DNA of 64,000 bases from NCBI GenBank assembly GCA_963669155.1, contig OZ022593.1, forward strand, positions 13,880,473-13,944,472, given 5' to 3'. The position numbers and the translations under genes were made by a program. Below are positions 24,323 through 35,750 of this stretch, one piece after another (position 1 is the stretch's first letter; every line of letters starts with the position of its first letter). The DNA is from Arbacia lixula. Lineage: Eukaryota; Echinodermata; Echinoidea; Arbacioida; Arbaciidae. The notes below the pieces were generated by a model that saw only the letters and a program-made list of their open reading frames with translations, was not told where the DNA came from and did no database searches.

Positions 24323-26081
24323 CCCGTGACTATTTCGGAAAGGCATATATGGATTCATCTGTTCGAGTGTCACGTGATAAATTTGACTACTATGGGGTCG
24401 TGCAGCCCGACAATGTTGTCGAACTGCTAGCATGGTTAATCTTGTAATTCTGTGACTTGAGACGGAACGTTGGATGGTTGAACAGGGTATGATAAATCAT
24501 CCACGGTTTCTGTAGCTTTATAATTTTATTCACGGTACAGATTTGTACTTGATATCAAAATATTGAATTGAATTTTTGATGGCAAACAAGTATGTTAGTT
24601 TGCAAAGTACTAGATGTATACTAGATCTTATAGTCAATATGCGAAGTTTATGAGAATTTGGGTGACAAATAAAAAAGAAAAATCTAATTTCCACCAGGTT
24701 GTATTTCCGTATAGACTGGTAATGTAACGGCCCAATGATAATGTGAAAACATAATTCATGCAGTGTCATTTCCCACGCTACGCAACACGTTGTAATTCAT
24801 GAGTCTACTGTTCGCCAAGCATTTTCAGAATGAATAACAGGGGTATCTGTGACGTTGTGAATTCAATTCACTCTCCGTGCTTCCCGTCAAATAAATAACA
24901 TAATCAAGTTTAAGAGGGAATAAAACGAACGTCTTGTAATTGAAACACATGTGTCCCGTTGCAATTTTCTTACCTTTGCCGTGCTTTTGGCATCATTCAT
25001 GAACAATTATTATTATTACAAACACAATGTGGCTAGTGAAGTGTACTTTATACAATGCCTGCTATCATGACAGCGATTACTCTTTTTCTTCGTGTATAAC
25101 ATAGAAAGGCTTGAAACTGCTTGATAAATCGAATAATTATTCGAAATTGTTCATTAAGCTATTCGCAGATATAATGTAAAAGAAGCAATATAGTCATTTG
25201 AATAATGACGTGCAATTCCCTCCAAAATGTGCATTAGTGATTTAGATTACTCGTGTGTTTAATGAAGGGAAACAAAAAGACATTTTGGAGTTGTATGGTG
25301 ATTTCAATCGCTAATTGCAATGCGTTTTGGGGTTCGTTGCATCCTTCTTAAGTAGTCAGACTTCATCGCTTATACAGAACAGAATCCTCCGTATTATGTG
25401 CCAGTTCTCATTACCTTGAATCTTCGTTACCCCTGTTTGAACGTTGCTTAATGTTTTTGATATGAATACGATGCAAATTGCCTGTTTAATGCGTAGATAC
25501 TTTTCAAACCTAATATCTCATGCACATGTTTTCATTGAATGCTGAAATTCATCAGTACAATACCCTTTTAACCTGTAAAATTCCACATGTGGAAAGTTAA
25601 ATACAAAATACTCTTTCCAAATCAGCCCGTTGTTTAGGTCCAGTAACCTAGATTTTATTACCAGCCCACATTCAGAATGCTTAGTTTCGTAATTCTTTTA
25701 AAATCAACTTATAAACAGTGTCAAAATAAAATGTAAGCCAAATTACAAATGTTAACTGACTGGCAATGGAAGCCACGTTGCTCAGTAATGTGTTTCTTTT
25801 GTAATAGCTTTAAACACCACATGGCCGAGTTAATTCGACTCATCTTTTAAAAGCCCTTATACCATATGTTTTATAATACAGGTAACCTAGGCTCTGTGGC
25901 GCACTGGATCCATCGCATTCTTAATTCTTTTGTCTATCCTTTTCGCAGCTAGGAGCCGTGCCTAATCTATTGTTACCCGCGTTTTTTTCGGTTTGCCTGA
26001 TTTTGCCCTAAGGGTATTATGTAATAGTAAGTGACGAGACACATATGGGAGAACATGATTGGTAGATTTTGTTTTGGTATG
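24323..26081. other. Unassigned AT-rich sequence
   Basis: 1.8 kb without recognised genes, repeats or RNA signals. Confidence 0.5.
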
Positions 26082-26088
26082 ATGGAAC

Positions 26089-26802
26089 CAGGGAGGTGTT
26101 ACGAAGGAGTAGAAACTCGAGCATAATATATGCAAACATCTGTATGGGTTCTAAATCGTGCTCATGAATGTCAAAAGAATTCCATAATCATGACAATGCT
26201 TTGATGTTCCATGTGCCGAGACGACATTTAGCTGATTTTAAAATTTCTGAAATTTCTTTAATTTCCCATTTATCTGTAGACGTTTTGTTTTTGACAAATT
26301 TGTTTGCAAACTTTAAGGAAGTTAACGGCAGATAATGACAGATCCTTTACTCTGCTTTTGTTTCGAAAAGTATTGAGGAATCATTAAAAATCGGACATAA
26401 AAGCTATTTGTATTACTTACAAAATTGACCAATTTCTTCACTTTCCGACAACTTGTGCATTTGGGGAATTCAACCACTCTCAAAATGATATATTAAGCTG
26501 TGTATTATCATTAACGGCGTTTGTGTGTGTTTGCGTGAAACAGAGATATTTCACTTGAAAAACTTGTTTATTTGCGTTTGCTGATACCTGTTATGCTCAT
26601 GGAAGTATTAATGCCATTAACAGAACGGGACAAGCGAAATGAGACTGTACATTTCTTTTGTTCTCGCCGTTGCCACACAATCATGTTCATAATTGTTCAA
26701 ACACCTGAACAGCACCTGTTGAGAACACATAACTTTTCAGCGGCTTGGCACATGGGTTCAAAGGAAGAAAATTGCTTCATATCCTTCCATAACACATCCC
26801 TG
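26089..26802 (-). mobile_element. CAGGGATG transposon, copy 4 (reverse)
   Basis: Reverse orientation relative to the other copies and clearly more diverged. Ends CAGGGAGGTGTTACGAAGGA and CCTTCCATAACACATCCCTG, flanked by the perfect 7-bp duplication ATGGAAC (26082-26088, 26803-26809). Confidence 0.92.
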
Positions 26803-26844
26803 ATGGAACGAGGGTCCGAGGGTACATGAATTTGAGGGAGTGGT

Positions 26845-27077
26845 GTGAGAAGCTATTTTGTCGTAATTGACGTGTTTTGTCATCCACGGGGAGGAGTCCT
26901 GTGCGCGGGAGAGAGTCGGGGAAGTCTGGGGACTTGCTGCATGAGAGTGAGTGCATCCACCCCAACTCTAGCTGCCACTGTTTCTGCTGTCATGAGCGGG
27001 AAGTGCAGACGGCCGTCGTGTGGACACAAATTCCTCCGGGAGGCAGGCAACAGGATCTTCAATTCTTCAAAATAACT
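26845..27077 (+). other. Possible exon, unidentified
   Basis: GC-richer than its flanks, open in two forward frames, and followed by a good donor (ACT then GTAAGT at 27077). The frame starting 26877 reads a Cys/His-rich stretch with CHCFCCHE. No family recognised, so function is unknown. It may be a decayed exon of the gene whose remnants follow. Confidence 0.25.
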
Positions 27078-27829
27078 GTAAGTCTGAAACATGCCAGTTT
27101 GAGGGGAGTTTCTACAACTGTTTAATTTCTGTATAGGCAAGTCTTTCAGATTAAAGTTTGACTTTCTAAAAATCAGTGCTTTCAACTGAAGTGAACATTT
27201 TAAATGCAAACAATTTCTGACAGGAAAATTACCATTTCAAATTGAATGATTTCTTCTAGTTCGGAAACTGAACGTATATATTTTTCAGCAAAAACTGAAA
27301 TGTGTTTAATTAGTTGTCATATGTCATAAACGCCCTCTTTTGGCAAGTAACAAAAGTCGGCCATTTTATGTCAGCCATGTCGAACTTTGAGGAAGCCTAT
27401 ATTGTTGGGTATTTCTCATTAATCGGTACCACCGTGTATTTACGGCATATATTTATATTGGGATGAAAATGAGAACTACTTTAGCGTGGCTATATGTTTT
27501 GATAATCAATGGTTTATGCAACTTACGCATTTTGTTAACAAGCGGTCATAAGTAATGGTTGCTGGTTAAATGGAAGTATTGTACAAAGCAGAGGTATGAA
27601 TCATTCTAGCACTGGACATTATTATGCTAGTAAATGGCTATTATGGTAATTGGAGATATCGAGGAGATATCCGGTTGCTGGGTGTTTTTTTTTTTTTGCG
27701 AAGTCTATTAATTGGTAAACCAAATAGTGTGATCATTGTCATTTTAAGATGTCGTGTGCTTTACAAAATATAAAGTTAAAGCGTACAAGTTATACTTGGG
27801 TTGAATATATATTTATGATTCGATGTAAC
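27078..27829. other. Unassigned, intron-like
   Basis: AT-rich; only a T run at about 27687 stands out. Confidence 0.4.
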
Positions 27830-27839
27830 TGTATTTCAG

Positions 27840-28080
27840 ACGTAATCAAGGGTTCAGCCATCACGTGCCCTTGCACCCAGACCGGGCGGTGACAGTTCGG
27901 TTTCCTGGTCTCCTTCATCGACGTCGCCGAGCATCGAGGATCGCAACTACAACCACCTCAGCTCGGGCATCGACGTCCTACCGTGTAACCTCGACAGCGG
28001 GTCTTTCGATGAACTCGCGCTTCAAAAATCAGCGTTATCGCGATCGCGTCGTCAAGGCAACCGGGTTGTATTGACGCTGC
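27840..28080 (+). other. Possible exon, unidentified
   Basis: Preceded by an acceptor-like CTGTATTTCAG ending about 27839. GC-rich with CpGs, open from 27846 to 28151 in the frame containing SSVSWSPSSTSPSIED and GIDVLPCNLDSGSFDELALQ; a second frame is open 27865-28074. Either could be a real or former exon. It may belong to the DUF829-like gene downstream, but no motif proves this. Confidence 0.3.
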
Positions 28081-28533
28081 ACACGGCGCTGAACATTATC
28101 AACCGGCCATGTGCAGGTTTTGATATCTGTACCGAAGATAGTTTGATGTAAACCCATAATTTCATTCATTACTTTTGATATATATATGACTAGTAGACAG
28201 AGTCAATCGGAAAGTATTTGATTGTTTATCCATCATCATGCCTATTTAAAGATTATTGTATTGAGGCAATATTTCACTGTTTAATTCAATTGATATATGT
28301 ATGTTATTGCGTTTCATTATAATCTGATTATTTCATGCATTCCTTTTAATTAGAGTTTCATTTTGAAACTACATAAATATTAGTTCCGATTTTTATTAAT
28401 CATTTATCTTATTTATGAAGAAACCCACTATGTGACAAACAGCATTCATCCTCTCTAAATACTCTTTACCTGGCGCAACATAGAATAAAATGAGTTAGCA
28501 GCTTTAGCTCCCCGGTGTCATTATTTTATTTAC
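28081..28533. other. Unassigned, intron-like
   Basis: AT-rich, nothing recognisable. Confidence 0.4.
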
Positions 28534-29030
28534 ATGATTTATCTGCACGCTCTTTTTACACAGGTGTACCCAATTTATCAAGCCAGTGAGGCATTTACGG
28601 GTAAACCTTCTTCTGCATTGTTTTACTTGACCCGTGCTCGTATTGGGCATTCTCATTTCACTCATGCATACTTATTTGCACTAGAAACTCCACCTCAATG
28701 CATGTCATGTAGTTATACACTAACAATTAAACACATTCTCCTTGAATGTGTTGAACTTGCAAATATTCGTATTAACTTTTTGATTGTCCTGACCTCAAGA
28801 CATTATTTAGAGATATTTCGCGATTATGTGTTACAAACTCTCTAAAGAAGATCAATCTTTACACTTGATTTTAAGTGGAAAACTGATCGTATCCCAATCA
28901 CAACATGTATACCCTTTAAACCGTCGATCCCGTGTAAAGGAGAGTCACACCATTGGCACGTTAAAGAACATGCTTCTCTTTTCATAAAGAGTAGGGAAGT
29001 TATTCCGAGGAAGTAGTTAACATATTGATT
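28534..29030 (+). mobile_element. 5'-truncated non-LTR retrotransposon, RNase H-type C-terminus
   Basis: The frame 28534-28845 reads ALFYLTRARIGHSHFTHAYL followed by CMSC-x7-H-x4-C (IKHILLEC). This is the conserved tail after the RNase H domain in I/Nimb/Loner-type LINEs (family knowledge). Reverse transcriptase and endonuclease domains are absent, as expected of a 5'-truncated insertion. Downstream CACACCATTGGCACGTTAAA is typical 3' UTR. It sits between the exon candidate at 27.9 kb and the DUF829-like exons. Confidence 0.8.
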
Positions 29031-29332
29031 TATTTCTGATTTATAATCCTTCTCAAATTCTGTAAATCACATTAGGGAAACTTGAATAGTATAATCTTTT
29101 TAGATGAACTGTTGACACTTATATGACACTCAAGTGTAAGTAGCTGTCGTTAATTTCTTATCAGTCAATCAATCAACCAATCATTGTTTATACTTACATC
29201 TCTGCAATACTCATGTTGTGCCGCTTTTTATTAATCGTCGCTATTGCCGATCAGTCACAATTAATATTTTCCTATGTGAAGTCATATGTTGATATAATAC
29301 ATGTTTCAATTTTGTATATTTTTTAGTTCTAG
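29031..29332. other. Spacer before the DUF829-like exons
   Basis: AT-rich, with an AATCAATC run at about 29166-29186. Confidence 0.4.
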
Positions 29333-30345
29333 ATTCGATGTACTGGTGTCATGACGCGACCCATCGACATCGCCTGGCCCGCCAATGCCAAGGAGATCGC
29401 GCGGGAGATACTGGATTATGTCACGGACGGCGACACACGCCCTCTCCTGGTCCATGCCTTCTCCGTCAGCAGCCACGTGCGTCTGCGGAGCGGAGTAGCC
29501 GTTAGGCCTATGCATCGGTGCGTTACCGCATCGTTGCTCTGATCCTGTACAGTTGTATTCTCTCCAGGGATAGCTACGAGGGTATCTACTCGTAGGACGC
29601 CAACAACTCCTTTACGCAGTTTGTCACCAAGAGGGTTACAGAGACCTACCATTGGCTGACCGACAAGTACACCATGGATAGCATCGTCAAGGTGAGCTTG
29701 AAGGGTGAACTCTCCCTTGAGCATTGACGTGAAGATGTGTAGCTCGCCAATGTGGTTTTCAGGAAATGGTAATGTAAAAGCTAAAGGTCCGTCTCATTGG
29801 TGGAGATGTCGCAAGGACAGCATAGATAAGTTACAGAGACTTACAGGAGACTTGAAAAAAAATAAAACACATTCGAATTCACGATGACCCGTCTCGTCTC
29901 GCAACGACTCGGTCTCAAACAAGCCACATGTTTCTAACATTTTACAAGGCATAAACTCAGCAGTAATTTACATCTTGGGGAATCATAATTCATAATGATT
30001 CATTAATGTATGAAGGAAAGCGAGAATTCCATAAGAATTTCCAAAGAAACAAAGCAGAGTTTATTAACTGTCCTACTGTTCTGCATTGTCCTTCAGGTGA
30101 ATGAGATCTTTACTGGCCGCACGGTCAAGGCGCCCGCCCTGAACCTCTTCTTTCGCGATGACCCGATCGCCACGGCCAAGAAAAACGACGAGTTGGTCGA
30201 GCAGTGGCGCAAGCATGTGGAGAGCGACCTTAACGTCAAGTGTTGCAGAACTTCCCACTTTGCGAAGCACAGTGACGAGTAGGAGGAGAGCATCTACGGC
30301 TTTATGGGCAAGCTGACACTGCAGCGCTGCCGCACGTTCCAGTTA
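29333..30345 (+). pseudogene. DUF829/TMEM53-like alpha/beta-hydrolase gene, broken
   Basis: Two exons remain. Exon 1 (about 29333-29691) follows TTTTTTAGTTCTAG and reads TRPIDIAWPANAKEIAREIL, a connecting stretch, then PLLVHAFSVSS, the position of the hydrolase nucleophile elbow (usually GFSxG/GG in this family; both flanking Gly are changed). After a one-frame shift it reads SYEGIYS, a TAG at 29593, and DANNSFTQFVTKRVTETYHW up to a donor AAG/GTGAGC. Exon 2 starts at 30097 after CATTGTCCTTCAG and continues in phase 0: VKAPALNLFFRDDPIATAKK, LVEQWRKHVESDLNVKC, then HFAKHSDE and TAG at 30280. Beyond that stop, EESIYGFMGKL is still family-like. The D of DDP and the H of SHF match the usual catalytic Asp/His region. 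One frameshift and two stops with retained splice sites indicate a decayed duplicate rather than a retrocopy. The N-terminal half was not found with confidence. Sequencing error is a less likely alternative. Confidence 0.75.
29950..30047 (+). repeat. Direct repeat, unit 1
   Basis: AACTCAGCAGTAATTTACAT through CATAAGAATTTCC; repeated at 30346-30440 with few differences. The two flank exon 2 of the DUF829-like pseudogene. Confidence 0.9.
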
Positions 30346-30440
30346 GAGAAACTCAGCAGTAATTTACATCTTGGGGAATCATAATTCATAAGGATTCATT
30401 AATGTATCATAATGAAAGCGAGAATTCCATAGGAATTCCG
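30346..30440 (+). repeat. Direct repeat, unit 2
   Basis: Second copy of the unit at 29950-30047; starts right where the coding similarity of exon 2 ends. Confidence 0.9.
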
Positions 30441-30494
30441 TCGTCAGCGGGGACGCTACTGTAGGAAGCGCCAAAGCAGGCCGAATTAAAGTAG

Positions 30495-30875
30495 AATGAG
30501 TGAGGGAGCTCAACAAATGGACACTAGGCTAAATCTTCCTAAAGGAGTGGTCACTATAGACTGTAGGATGGACTTTGCCACGACTTAACGAAGGATGAGA
30601 GAGGGAGATAATTAATCCGCGCAGCCAGCTTGACAAATGAACAAGAAATCTCTCCTACCAGAGATGCCATTATAGGATGGACTTTTGCGAAACTTGACAA
30701 AATGGTAATGGAGAGAGAGAGAGCCCGCTGAGCTAGCGTTCAATCTTGCCTAAAATGAAGGTCACGATGAATTAACGGATGGGCTTTGGAACGATTTGAA
30801 GAGAACGCGCAGAGGTAGCTCAAAAAAACGCTACATCTCTCCTTAAGGAGAGGTCATTGAAGGGTGGACTTTCCC
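30495..30875. repeat. Degenerate tandem repeat, about 4 units of about 100 bp
   Basis: Recurring blocks: GAGGGAG or GAGAGAG, AGCT..CAA, AATCTTCCT or ATCTCTCCT, GAGGTCA or GTGGTCA, AGGATGGACTTT, then an ACTTGAC-like block. Units diverge strongly. No coding frame is conserved. Confidence 0.6.
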
Positions 30876-31515
30876 ACAGAGGAACACCGGGGTAACCCCA
30901 CACATGTCCTATATAAATATCAGTGACACATCTCTCTCTTGATTAAGCTGCGAGCTTTAGTATTACTGGTCAGAAATAACCGCCAATCTGAATTGTTTAC
31001 ATGCCGAAACTCGCACATCATTATTGAACCAGCGGACTGCATCTCCTTTGGGGTATTGAGCATTAGTTTATAACTGATGCAGGGGAACAAAAGGTATTTT
31101 GTATCCACCCATTGGACTGTCAGTATAGACATGCTCACCGTAATAGCGGATCATATTCAGATATGCCTAGAACGAGTATTTACCTAACTTGTGACATATG
31201 ACTCAAGTCATAGATGTATGTGTTATGTCACACAAAGAAGAATGTTTCATTATCATGTATGTATATTATGAAACTGATATGTGAGCCAAAAATCTGGAGG
31301 TTGAGATTTTGTACGTCGTATACTGTGTAAAGTTTACTTGAAAGAGTTTGGATTGATGAAAAAGAACCAGGGGTATGGGGCATGGGAAGAAGGATTATTA
31401 AGTTGATAAGCATCCTGACTAACTGGTTTACCATGATATTCAATTGATACAAAGAGCTCAGTACAGAGAACTGTGTGGCACTCCATGATCGCCTACGTCA
31501 CACGACAAAGCACCC
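30876..31515. other. Unassigned spacer
   Basis: No feature supported; a short GA run begins at about 31516. Confidence 0.4.
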
Positions 31516-31676
31516 AGAGAGAGAGAGAGAGAGAGAGAGAGATAGTATATCAAGCAGTCATATCAACATAAGATAGCTTGGACAGACCACAAGGCAAATC
31601 ATGATCGTTGAATTATTTCACGAAAAGTTAAATTGCATGCATGAATACTTTTGAACAAAGAATGATACGACCTCTC

Positions 31677-32375
31677 TTAACCCTAATACTACCGGGGTAT
31701 TTCAAAGCATGTTAGGGTGGGGGGGGGGGGGGGGGCATTATGGCCATGGACCGCCCGATTTCCTCATTTTTTTTATAAGGGTCAAGAATTATGTACTCTA
31801 CCAGTTGTATAGCTAAATATACGAAAGTGCCTTTATGTTTTTAATTCAATAATGTATGCTCATTTATGCAAGAAATCACTAGATAAATCCTTAGGAATAT
31901 CAATTTCTGGTACAGATATCTTTAAAAAATCCCTCATCAATTCCCGAAAAAAGGATAGGTTGTGGTAATTATCTCTTACGTATTTCATTGTTTTTCGTCA
32001 AGCGCATTTTGCGATTTGGGTGTAAGTGTGCGTGAATGTGGGTGTATGTGGGTTTGTGTGTGTTGTAAATATTTACCCTTCCTATAAGAAAAGTATTTAC
32101 ATAAAATGGGAAATCTCCTGCATGATTTTGTCTATATGGTTGTGTTCAGTCATATAGAGAAATAGCGAAATTTCAGTCACATGTGTTTGGTAAACGTAAT
32201 CTGGTATTTGCACGGTAGGTCCGATCGTCATAAATTTGGTATCAAAATGCGCGAAAAGGATCAGAAAAAAAATCGTGTTCGTGTCGAAAAATTGAGGGTG
32301 TTCGGAAGTACCGGTACCGACAAATAAATGACGGGTGGTGGGGGACTAATGCACCCCCGTGAGTATTAGGATTAA
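31677..32375. mobile_element. piggyBac-like MITE with TTAACCCT ends
   Basis: Left end TTAA-CCCTAATACTACCGGGG, right end CCCCCGTGAGTATTAGGA-TTAA. The inverted ends are about 20 bp with a few mismatches. TTAA plus CCCT matches the general piggyBac end rule (family knowledge). A 17-bp G run lies near the left end. No ORF. Confidence 0.65.
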
Positions 32376-33596
32376 AGGATTATGTGAAGCACGTTGAATT
32401 CTCAATACTGCACATATAAGGGAAAGTCGTCCCATGATGTATTAGTGTAAGAGACCGGCGGCATGGATCATTCTTCGACACATATCCCCGTCACACACAC
32501 GCCTGAGTTGCAAGTAATAGCATGTGAAGTGCACAGTATTGATGCAAGAACACGACATGGAATTCATTCTCTATAAGAAGCAGAATAATTGTGGTTGTAT
32601 TTAATTGAGGAAAGCAATGTTTGAGCAAACTATTTCTCTCTCAAATGACATTCTATTGTATGTGAATCTCCAACGATATAAGCTATCCATCATGTACATT
32701 GTATATCTATATATTCATGTTATCAGAATCAGTGTCGGCGTGTGTAAAATATCTAATTGGTGATTCAAATTGCCTAGCTTCTTTGCATTGTAGAGTGTAC
32801 AGCTCGGGTTTTTCTTGATTTCCCCCGAGATGTTCCTTCACATATACATATATATATGATTCTCTCTGCTTGTGATCTGCGTCGGGTTTCCCTGAAACTC
32901 CTTGCGTCGGACGCAAGGACGACGCAGGGAAGGATTGTAGAAGTTTGCAAGCAAGCTGCCAACTCCACGTAGAAAAACACGGACGGCCGGTTGTGACCAT
33001 GACATAAGGCATCATGGCATCCTAGTATAAATGTACTTATCTTTTAAAGGATGAATAAATAAGAACTTAATCAGTTATATTTCTAATCGTTTAATAAAGG
33101 CAGCATTATAAAAGAACAGGTATGTATTTTTAATTTTTAGTTCTTGAAATAAAATGTATGTTTTTCACATCCCACCTAATATCCCTCATTCTCATTTTCA
33201 ATTTTATATTATAATAAATTATTTTACTTTCTTACTCTGATTTTAGTTGTATTTTTGTGGGGAGGGGGGGGGGGGTCAGCCAGCAGATAATATGTAAGAA
33301 AACAACATGACATTTTTTATATTCAGGAGAGTTTTTGTCGACAATTGCCAAAGTGTTGCATCACTGTTTGAATTGAGTTTTAATTAGGACAATTCTCTGC
33401 ATCCACAATACAGTGTATAGATATTTGAATGTTTCCTTCATCAAAACAATGAGCATTTACCTGATTATACATGGACCAGTTTCATCATTACCGTATTGAT
33501 ATATGTCATGAATTTGAAAATGTTGATGCATTCAAGAATAAAAAATATATTTGTGGGGAAAATAAGCAACCGTCTACGTCTGCTTATCTGAATATG
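32376..33596. other. Unassigned spacer
   Basis: Contains GC-richer 32870-33000, open on the minus strand in two frames without recognisable motifs, and a G run at 33264-33275. Confidence 0.45.
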
Positions 33597-33822
33597 GAGT
33601 ACCGAAGTGTGACGCCATTTGAGCATTATTGTTAAGACAAATGGCTCTAAACAATACGGGCAGAACAAGCAGCGGTGATTACAAAGGGGAGTGTAATTGA
33701 GAATGCCGGACACTAGCCCGGTATACAGTATCGGACAGGTAAACCTCTCAGTTGCGTGAGTTTGTTTAGAGCCAATTTGTCTTGACAACATGTTCATATG
33801 ACGACACCACTTCGGTACTCTA
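33596..33822. mobile_element. Foldback MITE with GAGTACCGAAGTG ends
   Basis: Both arms contain GAGTACCGAAGTG, a GACGCCAT/GTCGTCAT block, AAGACAAA and GGCTCTAAACAA, giving about 60-bp imperfect inverted repeats. TAT or TA lies just outside each end. About 110 bp of unrelated sequence is in the middle. Confidence 0.75.
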
Positions 33823-33879
33823 TATGAACGAATGCTTTCATCGGAAGAGAAAAGAACAACGAAGATGGCTTTAGAGAAA

Positions 33880-33985
33880 CAGAGGGGGGGGGTAGAGAGA
33901 GAAAAAGAGAGGAGGAGGGAGAGAGAGAGAGGTGGAGAGAGAGGAGGTTGGGAGAGAGAGAGAGAGAGACGGAGAGAAAAGCGAG
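33880..33985. repeat. GA-rich microsatellite
   Basis: GAGAGAG-rich block with a short G run. Confidence 0.9.
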
Positions 33986-34261
33986 CGCCATGGAAAAGTA
34001 GTAACATTTATCAATTATCTCACAGCATAGAAGATGTCATATCATAGTTCACGTTACTACAAGATTGCATCAGATTTATAGGGCTCTCGGGTCACTTTCA
34101 GGATACATTTGGGCAACAAATCCCCCCCTCCCCCATGTGATTTTTTTTTTCAAAAATTGCACATTTCCTTATATCAAAAAGAAAATTACCTAAGTAATAG
34201 ATAGAAACTTGTTGACAATCTGCAAGTATATATGTTTAATACTCTATGAAAACGTACCAAC
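33986..34261. other. Unassigned spacer
   Basis: Nothing recognisable. Confidence 0.4.
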
Positions 34262-34765
34262 ATCAGCAATCGGTCTGTTGGCTCAGTTGGTAGAGCATCA
34301 GACTGATAACCTGAGGGTCATGAGTTCGATTCCTGACATAGATGCTCTTTTGGTTTTTTCTCGTTGATTTGAAACTAATAGTCTATACGCTAAAATCACC
34401 AAGCAAAACCACCGACGTCTTATAGCCTAGTGGTAGGGTAAGCGCCGGGACTACCTCACACTCGTGCTAGCGAGCACGGGTTCGAAACCCGCTAACTCCA
34501 AGGTTGCAAAGCCAAGGTTCAAGGATTGTCGGATGGCCCGGCAAAGGCATTGGGATCGCCCTTGTTCCTCCCCTAAAGAGTTAGAGTCTATAGTTCTTAT
34601 AGGCTATAGTTTTTAGGAGGTAGGAAGGGATACGCGATGGGCCGGTCGCCATACCAGAAGGGAACTAATGGTAGTCGGTAAAGGGTGATGAGCCCGAAGT
34701 CACGACACCTGAACTCCTGGCAACCATCGCTTAACCTTTTATTTTTTTGTTGTTGAACTATTGAC
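34262..34765 (+). mobile_element. Dimeric tRNA-derived SINE, plus copy
   Basis: Two tRNA-like modules. The first has a pol III A box at 34279-34290 (TGGCTCAGTTGG) and B box at 34322-34333 (GAGTTCGATTCC). The second has an A box at 34423-34433 (TAGCCTAGTGG), a variable-arm-like hairpin and a strong B box at 34478-34490 (GGGTTCGAAACCC). A tRNA-unrelated body follows (GTCGGATGGCCCGGC, GGCCGGTCGCCATACCAG, CCTGGCAACCATCGCTTAAC) with a T-rich end. The stems do not close as functional tRNAs. The other copy is at 50712-51158. Confidence 0.85.
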
Positions 34766-35044
34766 TTTAATTGTTGTTTTCCTTCTATCTTTGATGACAA
34801 CAATCATCCAGAGCCTTATCATCTTTGTTGTTCCGTTTTTCATTATTCCATATTCCTCTTCTTATTACTTTTCTGCCCGGTTTTTTGTCCATTGATTTTC
34901 TACACTTTCCTGGAGCATGTTGCATATAGGTTTTAAATTCTACCTTACCATCAATGGTAGCTACCGAGAAATCTATCTGCAACATGACCCTGATCTCTGA
35001 TATCATCCAATCTTTCTTATTTGCACAGAGTAGAGGGTATCCTC
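34766..35044. other. Spacer
   Basis: Possible 5' part of the Tc1 element below; too diverged to tell. Confidence 0.35.
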
Positions 35045-35655
35045 AACCAGCAAGGCTATCATTCAATCCTACAGCGGAAGGCCTTCGCTTCAGGGAAACG
35101 CCTGATCGGAGGAGGGTTCGTTTTCCAGTAGAACAATGACCCAAAGCACACGTCACGACTATTCAAAGAATATGCAAAGGCTACTTGAAGAAAACGGAAG
35201 AGACACAAGTCCTGGCAATCATGGATTGGCCGCCCCAGTCTACAGATTTCAATCCCCTTTCTTGTCATTTATGTTTTTGAATAAAAAAAAAGAGGTTTCC
35301 ATACAAGTTAAACACTAAATATCGTTTAATTTTATTTGCGTGTTTGACTTCTAACTAGGAAAAGGAAAAATGAATGAAGTTACGCATTTAACCCTGTATA
35401 ATGGTGAAAAGCTCTGGATATCTAGATTGAGCGAATGTAATAAAAAGGTTAGCATTTTGAGAAAATGCCATATTGACTGGTAGGCAGCCATTTAATAGAT
35501 TATAACTTTGTTTGAATGAAGGATAAAATGTAAATTCTATACTATTCACTTTAAAACGAAACTTAATTGAACTATGCTATGAGCCTGAATATCAATAAAG
35601 CCTACCAATTATACACTGAATGCAGGTGTTCCTAAACTTTTGGAGTTCAGTGTAT
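35045..35655 (+). pseudogene. Tc1/mariner transposase remnant with 3' TIR
   Basis: The frame from about 35065 reads ILQRKAFASGKRLIGGGFVFQ, a stop, then NNDPKHTSRLFKEYAK, the region around the second catalytic Asp in Tc1 transposases. After a shift comes WPPQSTDFNPL, matching the third acidic block (usually SPDLNP). At least one stop and one frameshift are present. The terminus AGGTGTTCCTAAACTTTTGG followed by AGTTCAGTGTA (about 35625-35655) looks like a Tc1 inverted-repeat end. The matching 5' end was not found. Inactive. Confidence 0.8.
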
Positions 35656-35750
35656 CTCTCTTACTTTCTCCCCCACTACATATTACTCTTACTTCCTCTC
35701 GATCTCCCTATACGGTACACACAGCTGGCCACCATACCGTACCGGGTAGG

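Noticed and set aside
28560..28840. Possible viral or LTR-retroelement gene
   Set aside because: The LTRARIGH..C-x2-C-x7-H-x4-C pattern is the C-terminal tail of non-LTR LINEs; no LTR or envelope signal.
33465..34007. 180-residue minus-strand frame
   Set aside because: Runs through a GA microsatellite and a MITE; no domain.
34271..34345. Isoleucine-like tRNA gene
   Set aside because: T and acceptor stems do not pair and the sequence continues into a SINE body repeated at 50712-51158.
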